Below are positions 48,050 through 61,240 of a stretch of 64,000 nt of DNA, piece by piece. The notes below the pieces were generated by a model that ran no database searches, was not told where the DNA came from, and worked only from the letters and a program-made list of their open reading frames with translations. The translations under genes were made by a program, and so were the position numbers. Numbering within the stretch: the first letter of the stretch is position 1; each line of letters opens with the position of its first letter. Origin of the DNA: Erinaceus europaeus (taxonomy: Eukaryota; Chordata; Mammalia; Eulipotyphla; Erinaceidae); NCBI RefSeq assembly GCF_950295315.1, contig NW_026647279.1, positions 62,001 through 126,000 on the forward strand, in the 5' to 3' direction.

Positions 48050-48594
48050 CATTTTTAGAATTGTTGACCTTTTTATTTGATCTGAATGCAGAATTACCGC
48101 ATTTATAATAGCCTCCTTATTCATAAATAATTGGTCACATAGTTGGAGCAGGATTCACTACAATTATAAATTATAAACTTTCCAGGAGCATTTCCAATAG
48201 CCTTTCTATCAGTATCCTTATTGTAATTATCATAGCACAGAACTTGCCTCCATTTTCTAGTGTAAGCTTCAAATCGTATGCGTTTCTTTTCATTCTCGGA
48301 ATTCGTAATTTGCCTGGACCCTGTGTGTCAGGGAATTTTTGAAGCAGCCCTCTATTTCTCAGCAGACGTTTTCTATATTTCTGCTGTCATCAGGTCTTCC
48401 TGTGGTGTTTGTTTTTATTTTTTATTTTTTTCAAATCCTCTTAGATCATTCCCATTTATTTGCATATTTATTTATTTATTTATTTATTTCGTCCGATATC
48501 ACATGAGGGGTCATTTCTTCTGCCTGATAGATTTTCTCTTATAATTGAAGGGAACTTTTGACACACAATACATTTCCTTTTGCAGATACTACAC
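45603..48594 (+). repeat. Subrepeat block B-C-A joining units 6 and 7
   Basis: B is 45603-46589, C 46590-47579 and A 47580-48594. C has a contracted ATTT run (near 47450-47467), 8 bp shorter than in unit 2 although the flanking single-base variants match unit 2. A has a 41-bp simple TA run like unit 2, but an extra ATTT near 48480 like unit 8. The inferred exchange point lies between these two features. Confidence 0.9.
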
Positions 48595-49207
48595 GCTACT
48601 ACAACTGCTACTGCACTGTTTTTGACAGTGACATCCAATGCACAATGGATTAGTATTGCATGGCTCTAGAGAATGTTCACTATTTAACCTACAATGTTTT
48701 TAACCTCACAAATATTTATTCTGTTCTTTCTTGGGGGATGAATGGTTTACAGTCAACAGTTCCATATAATAGTGGGCACGGGGGGGGTAATTTTTCCCAC
48801 TACCCCTGTATTTCTGTACATCCTTTGTAACTTTCTTATTGAGGAGAAGCAAACAGTCATAAATTGAGAGAGCAGGGCCCAAGCAGGAAGAGAGACAGAG
48901 AGACATCTGCAGCTCTGATTTGTCACTAGCCCAGCTTTACCCTAGCTGGGTAAGTGTGACCAGGGGCTCAAAACAGGGTCCTGGGATTCCACATAGTTCC
49001 CTGGCAGCTCCACCAGCTGTTCCTCCAACCCATGCTCCCTTCGTTGTCCATGTAACTATCGATCTGCTCTAGGCATTTCTCACCTTCATATGCCAGAAAC
49101 TTAACACTTCTCCCTTCCACCCATGAAACTTTGACCTTTTGCTAGGGTGCAAAACAGCAACTCCAATCCAAGTTATTTTCGGGACAAGTGTGTACGTCTC
49201 TGTGGGA

Positions 49208-49255
<48 letters not shown>

Positions 49256-49533
49256 GTGTGCATAAGTGTGTTTCAGTTAAGATTACCGCTGTTGTTTCTT
49301 TATTCCTGACACAGGGACTTAGGAACTGGGTTGTGTTATGACAAAGGAAGTTTCCACTGCACAAGTGGTTTTTCAAGTATGAATTGGCACATTGGATTGT
49401 GGACTCTGTTGTGCATTCTCCCAGGTGGTCCTCAGATGGGTTCTTTCCTTTGCTATTCCCATGCTGTGTGTAATTTTCTGGGTAGACTCAAAGAGGAGTG
49501 GCATGGGGAGCTCAGCTGCATTCTGCTGTATGT

Positions 49534-49548
49534 CCACAAGGTGGCGGC
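49534..49548 (+). promoter_or_regulatory. CTCF-like core motif 1, unit 7
   Basis: Unchanged copy of the core and flank. Confidence 0.62.
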
Positions 49549-49780
49549 AAAGACCATAGTTGAGTGTAGTGATTCTGTGGAATGAGGAGAACTCTAGGAA
49601 TTGTGGCCCGTGGACAGCAGGGTTGAAATTGACGTAGAGTGCCCTAGACATCTGTTCTTTCCTGTGGGGTGGGGGGATCCCCCATTTCGCTTTGCAAGTG
49701 GAAGGGGTTTCTCTCTTTGCCTGGGATGACTCTACTGGGAGCTTGTGAATCCCTGTGCTCAGCTGCATTCTGCTGGGTGT

Positions 49781-49795
49781 CCACAAGAGGGCAGC
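49781..49795 (+). promoter_or_regulatory. CTCF-like core motif 2, unit 7
   Basis: Unchanged copy, 247 bp from motif 1. Confidence 0.65.
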
Positions 49796-49988
49796 ACCAG
49801 GGCGGGACTAAGGCTCCAAGGGGCAAGTGCCCTGAGGCACTGGGCTAGGAGAGTGGCGACAGTGTTTCTGGGTGTGCCCCAAGAGCATGGCCAGCCTAGC
49901 GCAGGCAGGCAGTGTCCTAAGGACGGGCCCAGACAGGAGCTGTGGGGGTCGTGTTTGCAGAAACAGGGCCTTCAGAGGATGGCAGAAA

Positions 49989-50734
49989 GTCCCCGGGGGC
50001 GGGCCTCAGAGCCCGTGCCCAATGAGCCTGAGGGGAGGGCCCAGTGGGTATTCATAGAGACAGCTGGCCAATCAGAGAGGAGGAACGTCACCCTCAGGGG
50101 CGTGAAGCAAGAGCTGGCCAATGAGAACAGAGGAGGAGTTGCGTGGGCGGGCCTCAGAGAGCAGCCCACCAATGAGAGCCTGGGTGCTGGCTCTGGGTGG
50201 GCGTACCCCTGGAGGTCAGCCAATCAGGGTCCAGCGGAAGTGCCTGGGGGGCGGGCCCTCGGGAGGCTGTCCAATGAGCGCCTGGGGCGGGCCTCGTGGG
50301 CGGAGCCCAGGAGGCTGGCCAATCATGGGGCAAGGGCGGTGACCTTCCTGGGCGTGCCTTAGGAACTGGCCTATCAGAGGGCGCCCCTCAGACAGCAGCC
50401 CGCCAATGGGAGCCAAGAGAAGGCTGGCTGGGGGCGTGTCCCTGGGACACCAGGCCAATCAGAGTCGAGCGGAAGTGGCTGGTGGGCGGGCCTTCCGGAG
50501 GCTGCCCCATCAGCGTGCTGCAGGGCCGTGTGGGCGGTGCTCAGGGCCGCTGGCCAATCACTGACTAGGGGCCCGGACCCTCCTGGGCGTGTCCAAGCAC
50601 ACTGGCCAATGAGATTGCTGGTGGGGTTCTGGGCGTGGCCTAGGCCTCTGGCCTATCAGAGCCTGGCTGGCGCCCTGTGGGCGGGCCTTCTGAAGGAATC
50701 CCGCCAATGGGAGCTCAGAGCTGGCCTTAAAAGG
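49989..50734 (+). promoter_or_regulatory. CCAAT/GC-box promoter array, unit 7
   Basis: The eleventh box is CCCAT (50506-50510), leaving 12 CCAAT boxes. A nearby change gives gctcagggcc. The terminal CCTTAAAAGG is intact. Confidence 0.75.
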
Positions 50735-53420
50735 CTGGGCGTGCTTCCAGGAAATGCGAAGCAGGGTTCAGCCCAGGGCCCTGCCTTGCAGAAGCTGTCC
50801 AGTGCGCATGTGTATAACTCCGTTTGTGCCTGTGCCTCTGTGGATTTGTGTGTGTGTGTGTGTGTGTGTCTGAGGGAGGGAGAGAGAGAGAGAACAACAG
50901 AATCACTGTGGCACAGGTGATTTTGTGCAAAACACTTGGCACATTCTGATTTACAGCTCAATATTGACACCAGGGCAGCTCTCCTTGGCCCTTGGTCACT
51001 TTTCTTCTTTTCAGATGTAAAGACACTGAAGAGGGAGAGGTTTTTGCCCTGAGGCTTGCACTGGGAACTAGCAGCTGCCCTGTTTGTGTTGCCAGACTAG
51101 GAAACCTGTGGTGCCTGTCCATGTGGAGAGTCTCCTGGATGAGTTCCTTCTCGAGCCTTTTTCGCTCGGTCCCGTTGGAGCTGCATATAGCTAATGATTT
51201 GGAGATTTTATTCCTTTGGACAATGCTTTTCCTGATGCAAAGTTTCTCTCCAGGTTTTAGCAACCAATTGTGTGAATGTCACATCGAATCCATTGTAGAA
51301 AATGACTACATCAGTGTCTCTCTCTCTCTTTCTCTCTCTCTCTCTATCTCTCTCTCTATATATATATATGTATGTAACATGTAGAGGTCTGAAAATATTT
51401 TTTAGCTAGAGACCTACACAGCTCTGGATTAGGGTAGCAATGTGGATACACCTGGCCCTTCTGAGCCACAGTCATGAGAGACATCTCACAGAGCCATATC
51501 GTATATCACTCTACAAATCTCTCTCAGCACAAACTACCACTGCCAAATCATCTACTTCCCTCTTGCTCCTTTTGTCCACCGAGTCTTATCCCAAAACTGT
51601 AAATCAAAGAAGAAATAGACATAGTGCAGTTCCCTGCACACAGGACAGGCTGAGGCTGGACCAGGGAGATGCAATACGCCAGCCTGCATCTTGGCTGGAG
51701 GATCACTATGACTACTTCGAATTTGGAGAGGCGAGGGCAGTTTTGGAGAGTGGGCTGCCGGCCAAGGGTTGCTTCTCAGAGTGGCTAAAACCTAGATGTT
51801 CTAAGTGTTACCTTTCCTCACAAACATAAAATAGCAATGCCACTTGTAAGAAGTATGCATGGGCATGGAGGGTTTGTCTTCAGTGCTCTGGCACTGATCA
51901 ACACAGGGCCAGAATTTCAGTCCTTGTCTGTCTTTGTCATTCTGTCTCTCTGACTGTCTCTACGTGCCTTCTTCACTGGGCCCTTACTGGAAGTCAGTGC
52001 ATGCATCGTGAACTCAGCCTTCCTGGTGTTGAAATTTTCCTTTCTTTGCCCTTTGGATTATTTAGTCTCCTGCACATGGTGTAGTACAGAGGGGAACTGC
52101 GGAGACAGCGTTGCTGCTGTAGGTTCCAGGCATATGTCCATCTCCAGCTGCAGCTGTCCAGGCCCTCTGTGCTTGACTGCCATTCTCCAGGGCCCTGAGG
52201 CTGACACTCAGCCTCAATGCAGCCCTCCTCACCTTCCTGCACAGCATCCTTGTCCTTATTCCATGAGAGCCCCGGTCAAGGGAAGTGAAACTCGATCCCC
52301 CTGGCACACACACTGTGCTTTCCCTCTATTAAGCCAAATGGAAAGGATCTGTGGTACTGATGGCCACACCAGTGTCCAGATTTCCCATGCAAAACGGAAG
52401 CTTCCAGTGTTCAGAAAGAGGGTGTTTTGATGGCTGTGAAATGTCTTTTCCAAGTGCCTCATGGTGTTTCAAATCCCTTTGAAACCTGAAGTTCTTTCTT
52501 GTATCTAGGGAATATTTTCACCACTGGCCAGAAGGGCCGCCCAACTAGGAGCACAGCTATCCAGGGGTCAGGAGGTCTTCCAGCCTGCTAGCTCCTGGAG
52601 GGATTCCTGAGTATGTCCTCAGGGCCCAAGTGTAAAAGGTGTTTCCAATTGCCTTGATTAGCAGCAGCCAGGCCCTCAGGTGAGGGGCGGGGCTGTGATC
52701 TTGACTGGAAGCCCCTAATTTGGCCAATGGAGGCATCCATCTTTTTTTGTCTGTCCATAGCAAGGGCCCGGGGAGTTTGTGCTTCCTGCAAACAGAGCGA
52801 CATTGTATGGGACACTCATGCAAGCCTACTTCTGGGAATCTCTCTGAGTGTGATGTGTGGACACCAGGAAGCATGAGCAGGGATGTGAGGCCACAGGAGC
52901 AATTGCCTTAGCCGGACCCAAAGGGTAGGTGTAAGGGGCCGGGTTCATCCACTATTGTTTGGTTCAACACACTTCCCATCTATGTGGAAACATAGCCCTT
53001 TCTGGGTACTTTCTGGGCTTGTAATCTGCTGCCCTGAGCAGTGGACTGAGAGTCTGGAGGCTGAGTAGGCAGCCAAACGTGACTGGACAGGCTCAAGCCC
53101 CTGAATTCTGAGGGGTGCCCCAGCTTCCCCCATTGGCAGTGTTTGGATCATAGTGAGGCATGGCATTGATTCGGAACTCAGGAGAGTGAGACATGAGAGT
53201 CCCTTTGCATATGCATTCTTGCTTAGCCACAATCTGGGCTAGCTGGCTTGCCCTGACCAGATAGGTTCTCTGTACATAAGTTGCAGGAGAGGCTGGCTCC
53301 CTTGCCACCCATGCTCTGAGACTACTACAGGTGATCTCTGAGCACACACAGACACACACAAACAGACAGACAGACAGACACACACACACACATTACTGTC
53401 AGGTTGGTAGTAGAGCCTAT

Positions 53421-55823
53421 GGTGAAGGCTGGGGCTGTCTGGGGTCTGTGGGCATGAGAGCTGCTGCCTTACAATCTCTACAAGCCAGGTTTGAACCTGT
53501 CATCAATGAACACAGTGTAGGAGGTTTTTGAATTCTGGTCTCTTTCCAACTCATCTATTTCTCTTCTCGCCTTCTCTATCTCTAACTCTCACATGCTCTC
53601 ACACACTCTGTCTTCACTCATTAATATTTTACTTAGATTCTTATTTTACTGACAGGCCCAGATAGACAAAGAGAGTTACCAGAGCACTGCTGAGCTCTGG
53701 CTTGTTGTGTTGGCGATTTCACCTAGGCTACTGGAGCCTCAGTTTGTAAGTCTTTCTGACACAAGCCATATTCTGTCTCCTCATTTCCATGCCAGTATCA
53801 CTCAGAGTTTATAATAAAGATATACATACATGTATATATGTACATATAGATTTATATATCTGTCATTTTTAGAATGTTCGACCTATGTATTTGACCTTCT
53901 TTCAGAATTACCACATTTATAACAGCCTAGTTTTTCTGAAATAATTGGCCATATAGTTGGAGCAGGATTCAATACAATTATAAATAATAGAACCTTCCAG
54001 TAGCATTTCTAATCGTGTTTCTATTAGCATCCTTATTGTAATTATCATGGCCCAGATCTTCCCTCCTTTTTCTAGTGTAAGCTTCAATACGTATGTGTTT
54101 GTTTTCTTTCTCCGGAAATCTTAATGTCCCTGGACCCTGAAGTGTTAGGGAATTTTTGAAGCAGCCCTCTGTTTCTCAGCAGATGGTTTCTATGTTTCTG
54201 CTGTCATCAGGTCTTCTTGTGGTTTTTGTCTTTATTTATTTTTATTGTTTCAAGTCCTCCTAGATCATCCCCATTTATTTGCATATTTATTTATTTAGTC
54301 AGGTATCACATGTGGCATCATTTCTTCTGCTTGAGAGATTTTCTCTTATAACTGAAGGGAACTTTTGATGCACAATACATTTCCTGGGGCAAATACTACA
54401 CACATATGGTGAAGGCTTGGGTTGTCTGGGGTCTGTGGGCATTAGAGCTGCTGCGTGACAATCTCTACAACCCAGGTTTGAACCTGTCATGAATGAACAC
54501 AGCCTAGGGGGTTTTTGACTTCTGGTCTATTTCCAACTCTTCTATTTCTCTTCTCGCCATCTCTGTCTCTGACTCTCACAGGCTCTCTCTCACTCTGTCT
54601 GAACTCAGGAATATTTTACTTATATCCTTATTTTATTGACAGGCCCAGATATACAAAGAGAATGGCCAGAGCACTGCTGAGCTCTGGCTGGTTTTTGTTT
54701 GTGATTTCACCTAGGCTACTGGAGCCTCTGATTGGTAAGTCTCTCTGACTTAAGCCATATTCTGTCTCCTCATATCCATGGCAGTATCTCTCAGACTTTA
54801 TAATAAAGATATACATCCATATACATATATAAATATACATATATATCTCTGTCGTTTTTAGAATTGTCAACCTATGTAATTGATCTTAATCAGAATTCAC
54901 ACATTTACAACAGGTTCCTTTTTCCCTACTAATTGGCCACATAGTTGGAGCAGGATTCAATACAATTATAAATAATAGAACCTTCCAGTAGCATTTCTAA
55001 TAGCATTTCTATCAGCATCCTTATTTTAAATATCATAGTACAGAACTTGCCTCCTTTCTCTAGTGTAAGCTTCAATACATATGAGTTTCTTTTCATTCTC
55101 CCGAAATCTTAATTTCCCTGGACTCTGAAGGGTCTCGGAACTTTTGAAGCAGCCCTTGATTCACAGCAGATGGTTTCTATGTTTCTGCTGTCATCAGGTC
55201 TTCTTGTGCTTTTTGTTTTTATTTTTCATTTGTTTCAAATCCTCCTAGATAACCCCCATTTATTTGCATATTTATTTATTTATTTATTTATTTGGTTCTA
55301 TATTACATGAGGGGTCCATTCTTCTGCTTGATAGATTTTTCTCTTATAATTGAAGGGAAGTTTACACTCACAATACATATCCTGTCGTAAATACTACACA
55401 CATATGGTGAAGGCTGGGGTTGTCTGGGGTCTGTGGACAGGAGACTGATGCCTTACAATCTCGACAACCCAGGTTTGAACCTGTCATGTATGAACACAGA
55501 GTGGGAGCTTTTGGACTTCTGGTCTCTTTCCAACTCTTCTATTTCTCTTCTTGCCTTCTCTGTCTCTGACTCTCACAGGCTCTCACTCACTCTGTCTGCA
55601 CTCATTAATATTTTACTTTTATATTATTTGACTGACAGGCCCAGATATACAAAGCGAGTCACCAGGCCCCGGCTGAGCTCTGGATTGTTTTGTTGGCGAT
55701 TTCACCTAGGTTTCTGGAGCCTCAGCTTTGTAAGTCTCTCTGGCACAAGCCATACTCTGTCTCCTCATAGCCATGCCAGTATCCCTCATAGTTGATAATA
55801 AAGATACACATACATATATGTAC

Positions 55824-55869
<46 letters not shown>

Positions 55870-56414
55870 CATTTTTAGAATTGTTGACCTTTTTATTTGA
55901 TCTGAATGCAGAATTACCGCATTTATAATAGCCTCCTTATTCATAAATAATTGGTCACATAGTTGGAGCAGGATTCACTACAATTATAAATTATAAACTT
56001 TCCAGGAGCATTTCCAATAGCCTTTCTATCAGTATCCTTATTGTAATTATCATAGCACAGAACTTGCCTCCATTTTCTAGTGTAAGCTTCAAATCGTATG
56101 CGTTTCTTTTCATTCTCGGAATTCGTAATTTGCCTGGACCCTGTGTGTCAGGGAATTTTTGAAGCAGCCCTCTATTTCTCAGCAGACGTTTTCTATATTT
56201 CTGCTGTCATCAGGTCTTCCTGTGGTGTTTGTTTTTATTTTTTATTTTTTTCAAATCCTCTTAGATCATTCCCATTTATTTGCATATTTATTTATTTATT
56301 TATTTATTTCGTCCGATATCACATGAGGGGTCATTTCTTCTGCCTGATAGATTTTCTCTTATAATTGAAGGGAACTTTTGACACACAATACATTTCCTTT
56401 TGCAGATACTACAC
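53421..56414 (+). repeat. Subrepeat block B-C-A joining units 7 and 8
   Basis: B is 53421-54407, C 54408-55405 and A 55406-56414, with a 35-bp simple TA run ending 55865. The sequence is nearly the same as the next block. Confidence 0.9.
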
Positions 56415-57027
56415 GCTACTACAACTGCTACTGCACTGTTTTTGACAGTGACATCCAATGCACAATGGATTAGTATTGCATGGCTCTAGAGAATGTTCAC
56501 TATTTAACCTACAATGTTTTTAACCTCACAAATATTTATTCTGTTCTTTCTTGGGGGATGAATGGTTTACAGTCAACAGTTCCATATAATAGTGGGCACG
56601 GGGGGGGTAATTTTTCCCACTACCCCTGTATTTCTGTACATCCTTTGTAACTTTCTTATTGAGGAGAAGCAAACAGTCATAAATTGAGAGAGCAGGGCCC
56701 AAGCAGGAAGAGAGACAGAGAGACATCTGCAGCTCTGATTTGTCACTAGCCCAGCTTTACCCTAGCTGGGTAAGTGTGACCAGGGGCTCAAAACAGGGTC
56801 CTGGGATTCCACATAGTTCCCTGGCAGCTCCACCAGCTGTTCCTCCAACCCATGCTCCCTTCGTTGTCCATGTAACTATCGATCTGCTCTAGGCATTTCT
56901 CACCTTCATATGCCAGAAACTTAACACTTCTCCCTTCCACCCATGAAACTTTGACCTTTTGCTAGGGTGCAAAACAGCAACTCCAATCCAAGTTATTTTC
57001 GGGACAAGTGTGTACGTCTCTGTGGGA

Positions 57028-57075
<48 letters not shown>

Positions 57076-57353
57076 GTGTGCATAAGTGTGTTTCAGTTAA
57101 GATTACCGCTGTTGTTTCTTTATTCCTGACACAGGGACTTAGGAACTGGGTTGTGTTATGACAAAGGAAGTTTCCACTGCACAAGTGGTTTTTCAAGTAT
57201 GAATTGGCACATTGGATTGTGGACTCTGTTGTGCATTCTCCCAGGTGGTCCTCAGATGGGTTCTTTCCTTTGCTATTCCCATGCTGTGTGTAATTTTCTG
57301 GGTAGACTCAAAGAGGAGTGGCATGGGGAGCTCAGCTGCATTCTGCTGTATGT

Positions 57354-57368
57354 CCACAAGGTGGCGGC
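57354..57368 (+). promoter_or_regulatory. CTCF-like core motif 1, unit 8
   Basis: Unchanged copy of the core and flank. Confidence 0.62.
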
Positions 57369-57600
57369 AAAGACCATAGTTGAGTGTAGTGATTCTGTGG
57401 AATGAGGAGAACTCTAGGAATTGTGGCCCGTGGACAGCAGGGTTGAAATTGACGTAGAGTGCCCTAGACATCTGTTCTTTCCTGTGGGGTGGGGGGATCC
57501 CCCATTTGGCTTTGCAAGTGGAAGGGGTTTCTCTCTTTGCCTGGGATGACTCTACTGGGAGCTTGTGAATCCCTGTGCTCAGCTGCATTCTGCTGGGTGT

Positions 57601-57615
57601 CCACAAGAGGGCAGC
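57601..57615 (+). promoter_or_regulatory. CTCF-like core motif 2, unit 8
   Basis: Unchanged copy, 247 bp from motif 1. Confidence 0.65.
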
Positions 57616-57808
57616 ACCAGGGCGGGACTAAGGCTCCAAGGGGCAAGTGCCCTGAGGCACTGGGCTAGGAGAGTGGCGACAGTGTTTCTGGGTGTGCCCC
57701 AAGAGCATGGCCAGCCTAGCGCAGGCAGGCAGTGTCCTAAGGACGGGCCCAGACAGGAGCTGTGGGGGTCGTGTTTGCAGAAACAGGGCCTTCAGAGGAT
57801 GGCAGAAA

Positions 57809-58554
57809 GTCCCCGGGGGCGGGCCTCAGAGCCCGTGCCCAATGAGCCTGAGGGGAGGGCCCAGTGGGTATTCATAGAGACAGCTGGCCAATCAGAGAGG
57901 AGGAACGTCACCCTCAGGGGCGTGAAGCAAGAGCTGGCCAATGAGAACAGAGGAGGAGTTGCGTGGGCGGGCCTCAGAGAGCAGCCCACCAATGAGAGCC
58001 TGGGTGCTGGCTCTGGGTGGGCGTACCCCTGGAGGTCAGCCAATCAGGGTCCAGCGGAAGTGCCTGGGGGGCGGGCCCTCGGGAGGCTGTCCAATGAGCG
58101 CCTGGGGCGGGCCTCGTGGGCGGAGCCCAGGAGGCTGGCCAATCATGGGGCAAGGGCGGTGACCTTCCTGGGCGTGCCTTAGGAACTGGCCTATCAGAGG
58201 GCGCCCCTCAGACAGCAGCCCGCCAATGGGAGCCAAGAGAAGGCTGGCTGGGGGCGTGTCCCTGGGACACCAGGCCAATCAGAGTCGAGCGGAAGTGGCT
58301 GGTGGGCGGGCCTTCCGGAGGCTGCCCCATCAGCGTGCTGCAGGGCCGTGTGGGCGGTGCTCAGGGCCGCTGGCCAATCACTGACTAGGGGCCCGGACCC
58401 TCCTGGGCGTGTCCAAGCACACTGGCCAATGAGATTGCTGGTGGGGTTCTGGGCGTGGCCTAGGCCTCTGGCCTATCAGAGCCTGGCTGGCGCCCTGTGG
58501 GCGGGCCTTCTGAAGGAATCCCGCCAATGGGAGCTCAGAGCTGGCCTTAAAAGG
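57809..58554 (+). promoter_or_regulatory. CCAAT/GC-box promoter array, unit 8
   Basis: Shares CCCAT (58326-58330) and gctcagggcc with unit 7. Twelve CCAAT boxes remain. Confidence 0.75.
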
Positions 58555-61240
58555 CTGGGCGTGCTTCCAGGAAATGCGAAGCAGGGTTCAGCCCAGGGCC
58601 CTGCCTTGCAGAAGCTGTCCAGTGCGCATGTGTATAACTCCGTTTGTGCCTGTGCCTCTGTGGATTTGTGTGTGTGTGTGTGTGTGTGTCTGAGGGAGGG
58701 AGAGAGAGAGAGAACAACAGAATCACTGTGGCACAGGTGATTTTGTGCAAAACACTTGGCACATTCTGATTTACAGCTCAATATTGACACCAGGGCAGCT
58801 CTCCTTGGCCCTTGGTCACTTTTCTTCTTTTCAGATGTAAAGACACTGAAGAGGGAGAGGTTTTTGCCCTGAGGCTTGCACTGGGAACTAGCAGCTGCCC
58901 TGTTTGTGTTGCCAGACTAGGAAACCTGTGGTGCCTGTCCATGTGGAGAGTCTCCTGGATGAGTTCCTTCTCGAGCCTTTTTCGCTCGGTCCCGTTGGAG
59001 CTGCATATAGCTAATGATTTGGAGATTTTATTCCTTTGGACAATTGTTTTCCTGATGCAAAGTTTCTCTCCAGGTTTTAGCAACCAATTGTGTGAATGTC
59101 ACATCGAATCCATTGTAGAAAATGACTACATCAGTGTCTCTCTCTCTCTTTCTCTCTCTCTCTCTATCTCTCTCTCTATATATATATATGTATGTAACAT
59201 GTAGAGGTCTGAAAATATTTTTTAGCTAGAGACCTACACAGCTCTGGATTAGGGTAGCAATGTGGATACACCTGGCCCTTCTGAGCCACAGTCATGAGAG
59301 ACATCTCACAGAGCCATATCGTATATCACTCTACAAATCTCTCTCAGCACAAACTACCACTGCCAAATCATCTACTTCCCTCTTGCTCCTTTTGTCCACC
59401 GAGTCTTATCCCAAAACTGTAAATCAAAGAAGAAATAGACATAGTGCAGTTCCCTGCACACAGGACAGGCTGAGGCTGGACCAGGGAGATGCAATACGCC
59501 AGCCTGCATCTTGGCTGGAGGATCACTATGACTACTTCGAATTTGGAGAGGCGAGGGCAGTTTTGGAGAGTGGGCTGCCGGCCAAGGGTTGCTTCTCAGA
59601 GTTGCTAAAACCTAGATGTTCTAAGTGTTACCTTTCCTCACAAACATAAAATAGCAATGCCACTTGTAAGAAGTATGCATGGGCATGGAGGGTTTGTCTT
59701 CAGTGCTCTGGCACTGATCAACACAGGGCCAGAATTTCAGTCCTTGTCTGTCTTTGTCATTCTGTCTCTCTGACTGTCTCTACGTGCCTTCTTCACTGGG
59801 CCCTTACTGGAAGTCAGTGCATGCATCGTGAACTCAGCCTTCCTGGTGTTGAAATTTTCCTTTCTTTGCCCTTTGGATTATTTAGTCTCCTGCACATGGT
59901 GTAGTACAGAGGGGAACTGCGGAGACAGCGTTGCTGCTGTAGGTTCCAGGCATATGTCCATCTCCAGCTGCAGCTGTCCAGGCCCTCTGTGCTTGACTGC
60001 CATTCTCCAGGGCCCTGAGGCTGACACTCAGCCTCAATGCAGCCCTCCTCACCTTCCTGCACAGCATCCTTGTCCTTATTCCATGAGAGCCCCGGTCAAG
60101 GGAAGTGAAACTCGATCCCCCTGGCACACACACTGTGCTTTCCCTCTATTAAGCCAAATGGAAAGGATCTGTGGTACTGATGGCCACACCAGTGTCCAGA
60201 TTTCCCATGCAAAACGGAAGCTTCCAGTGTTCAGAAAGAGGGTGTTTTGATGGCTGTGAAATGTCTTTTCCAAGTGCCTCATGGTGTTTCAAATCCCTTT
60301 GAAACCTGAAGTTCTTTCTTGTATCTAGGGAATATTTTCACCACTGGCCAGAAGGGCCGCCCAACTAGGAGCACAGCTATCCAGGGGTCAGGAGGTCTTC
60401 CAGCCTGCTAGCTCCTGGAGGGATTCCTGAGTATGTCCTCAGGGCCCAAGTGTAAAAGGTGTTTCCAATTGCCTTGATTAGCAGCAGCCAGGCCCTCAGG
60501 TGAGGGGCGGGGCTGTGATCTTGACTGGAAGCCCCTAATTTGGCCAATGGAGGCATCCATCTTTTTTTGTCTGTCCATAGCAAGGGCCCGGGGAGTTTGT
60601 GCTTCCTGCAAACAGAGCGACATTGTATGGGACACTCATGCAAGCCTACTTCTGGGAATCTTTCTGAGTGTGATGTGTGGACACCAGGAAGCATGAGCAG
60701 GGATGTGAGGCCACAGGAGCAATTGCCTTAGCCGGACCCAAAGGGTAGGTGTAAGGGGCCGGGTTCATCCACTATTGTTTGGTTCAACACACTTCCCATC
60801 TATGTGGAAACATAGCCCTTTCTGGGTACTTTCTGGGCTTGTAATCTGCTGCCCTGAGCAGTGGACTGAGAGTCTGGAGGCTGAGTAGGCAGCCAAACGT
60901 GACTGGACAGGCTCAAGCCCCTGAATTCTGAGGGGTGCCCCAGCTTCCCCCATTGGCAGTGTTTGGATCATAGTGAGGCATGGCATTGATTCGGAACTCA
61001 GGAGAGTGAGACATGAGAGTCCCTTTGCATATGCATTCTTGCTTAGCCACAATCTGGGCTAGCTGGCTTGCCCTGACCAGATAGGTTCTCTGTACATAAG
61101 TTGCAGGAGAGGCTGGCTCCCTTGCCACCCATGCTCTGAGACTACTACAGGTGATCTCTGAGCACACACAGACACACACAAACAGACAGACAGACAGACA
61201 CACACACACACATTACTGTCAGGTTGGTAGTAGAGCCTAT

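Larger units (their letters stand above)
48595..53420 (+). repeat. Core of unit 7
   Basis: Closest to the unit 8 core over the promoter array and the CA tract; shares caatgctttt with unit 5. No gene is recognised. Confidence 0.9.
46998..54815 (+). repeat. Macrosatellite unit 7 (7,818 bp, mosaic)
   Basis: The first kilobase carries the unit-2 variants gaattgcc, cttttagt and gatatctt and the same 41-bp simple TA run. From about 48480 onward it follows unit 8: an extra ATTT in subrepeat A, a 44-bp TG tract, CCCAT in place of the eleventh CCAAT (50506-50510) and a short 50-bp CA tract. It shares caatgctttt (51222) with unit 5. A private change is ccatttcgc at 49682. The pattern indicates unequal crossing-over or gene conversion among units. 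Confidence 0.96.
56415..61240 (+). repeat. Core of unit 8
   Basis: Same length as the unit 7 core (4,826 bp), with a handful of single-base differences. No gene is recognised. Confidence 0.9.
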
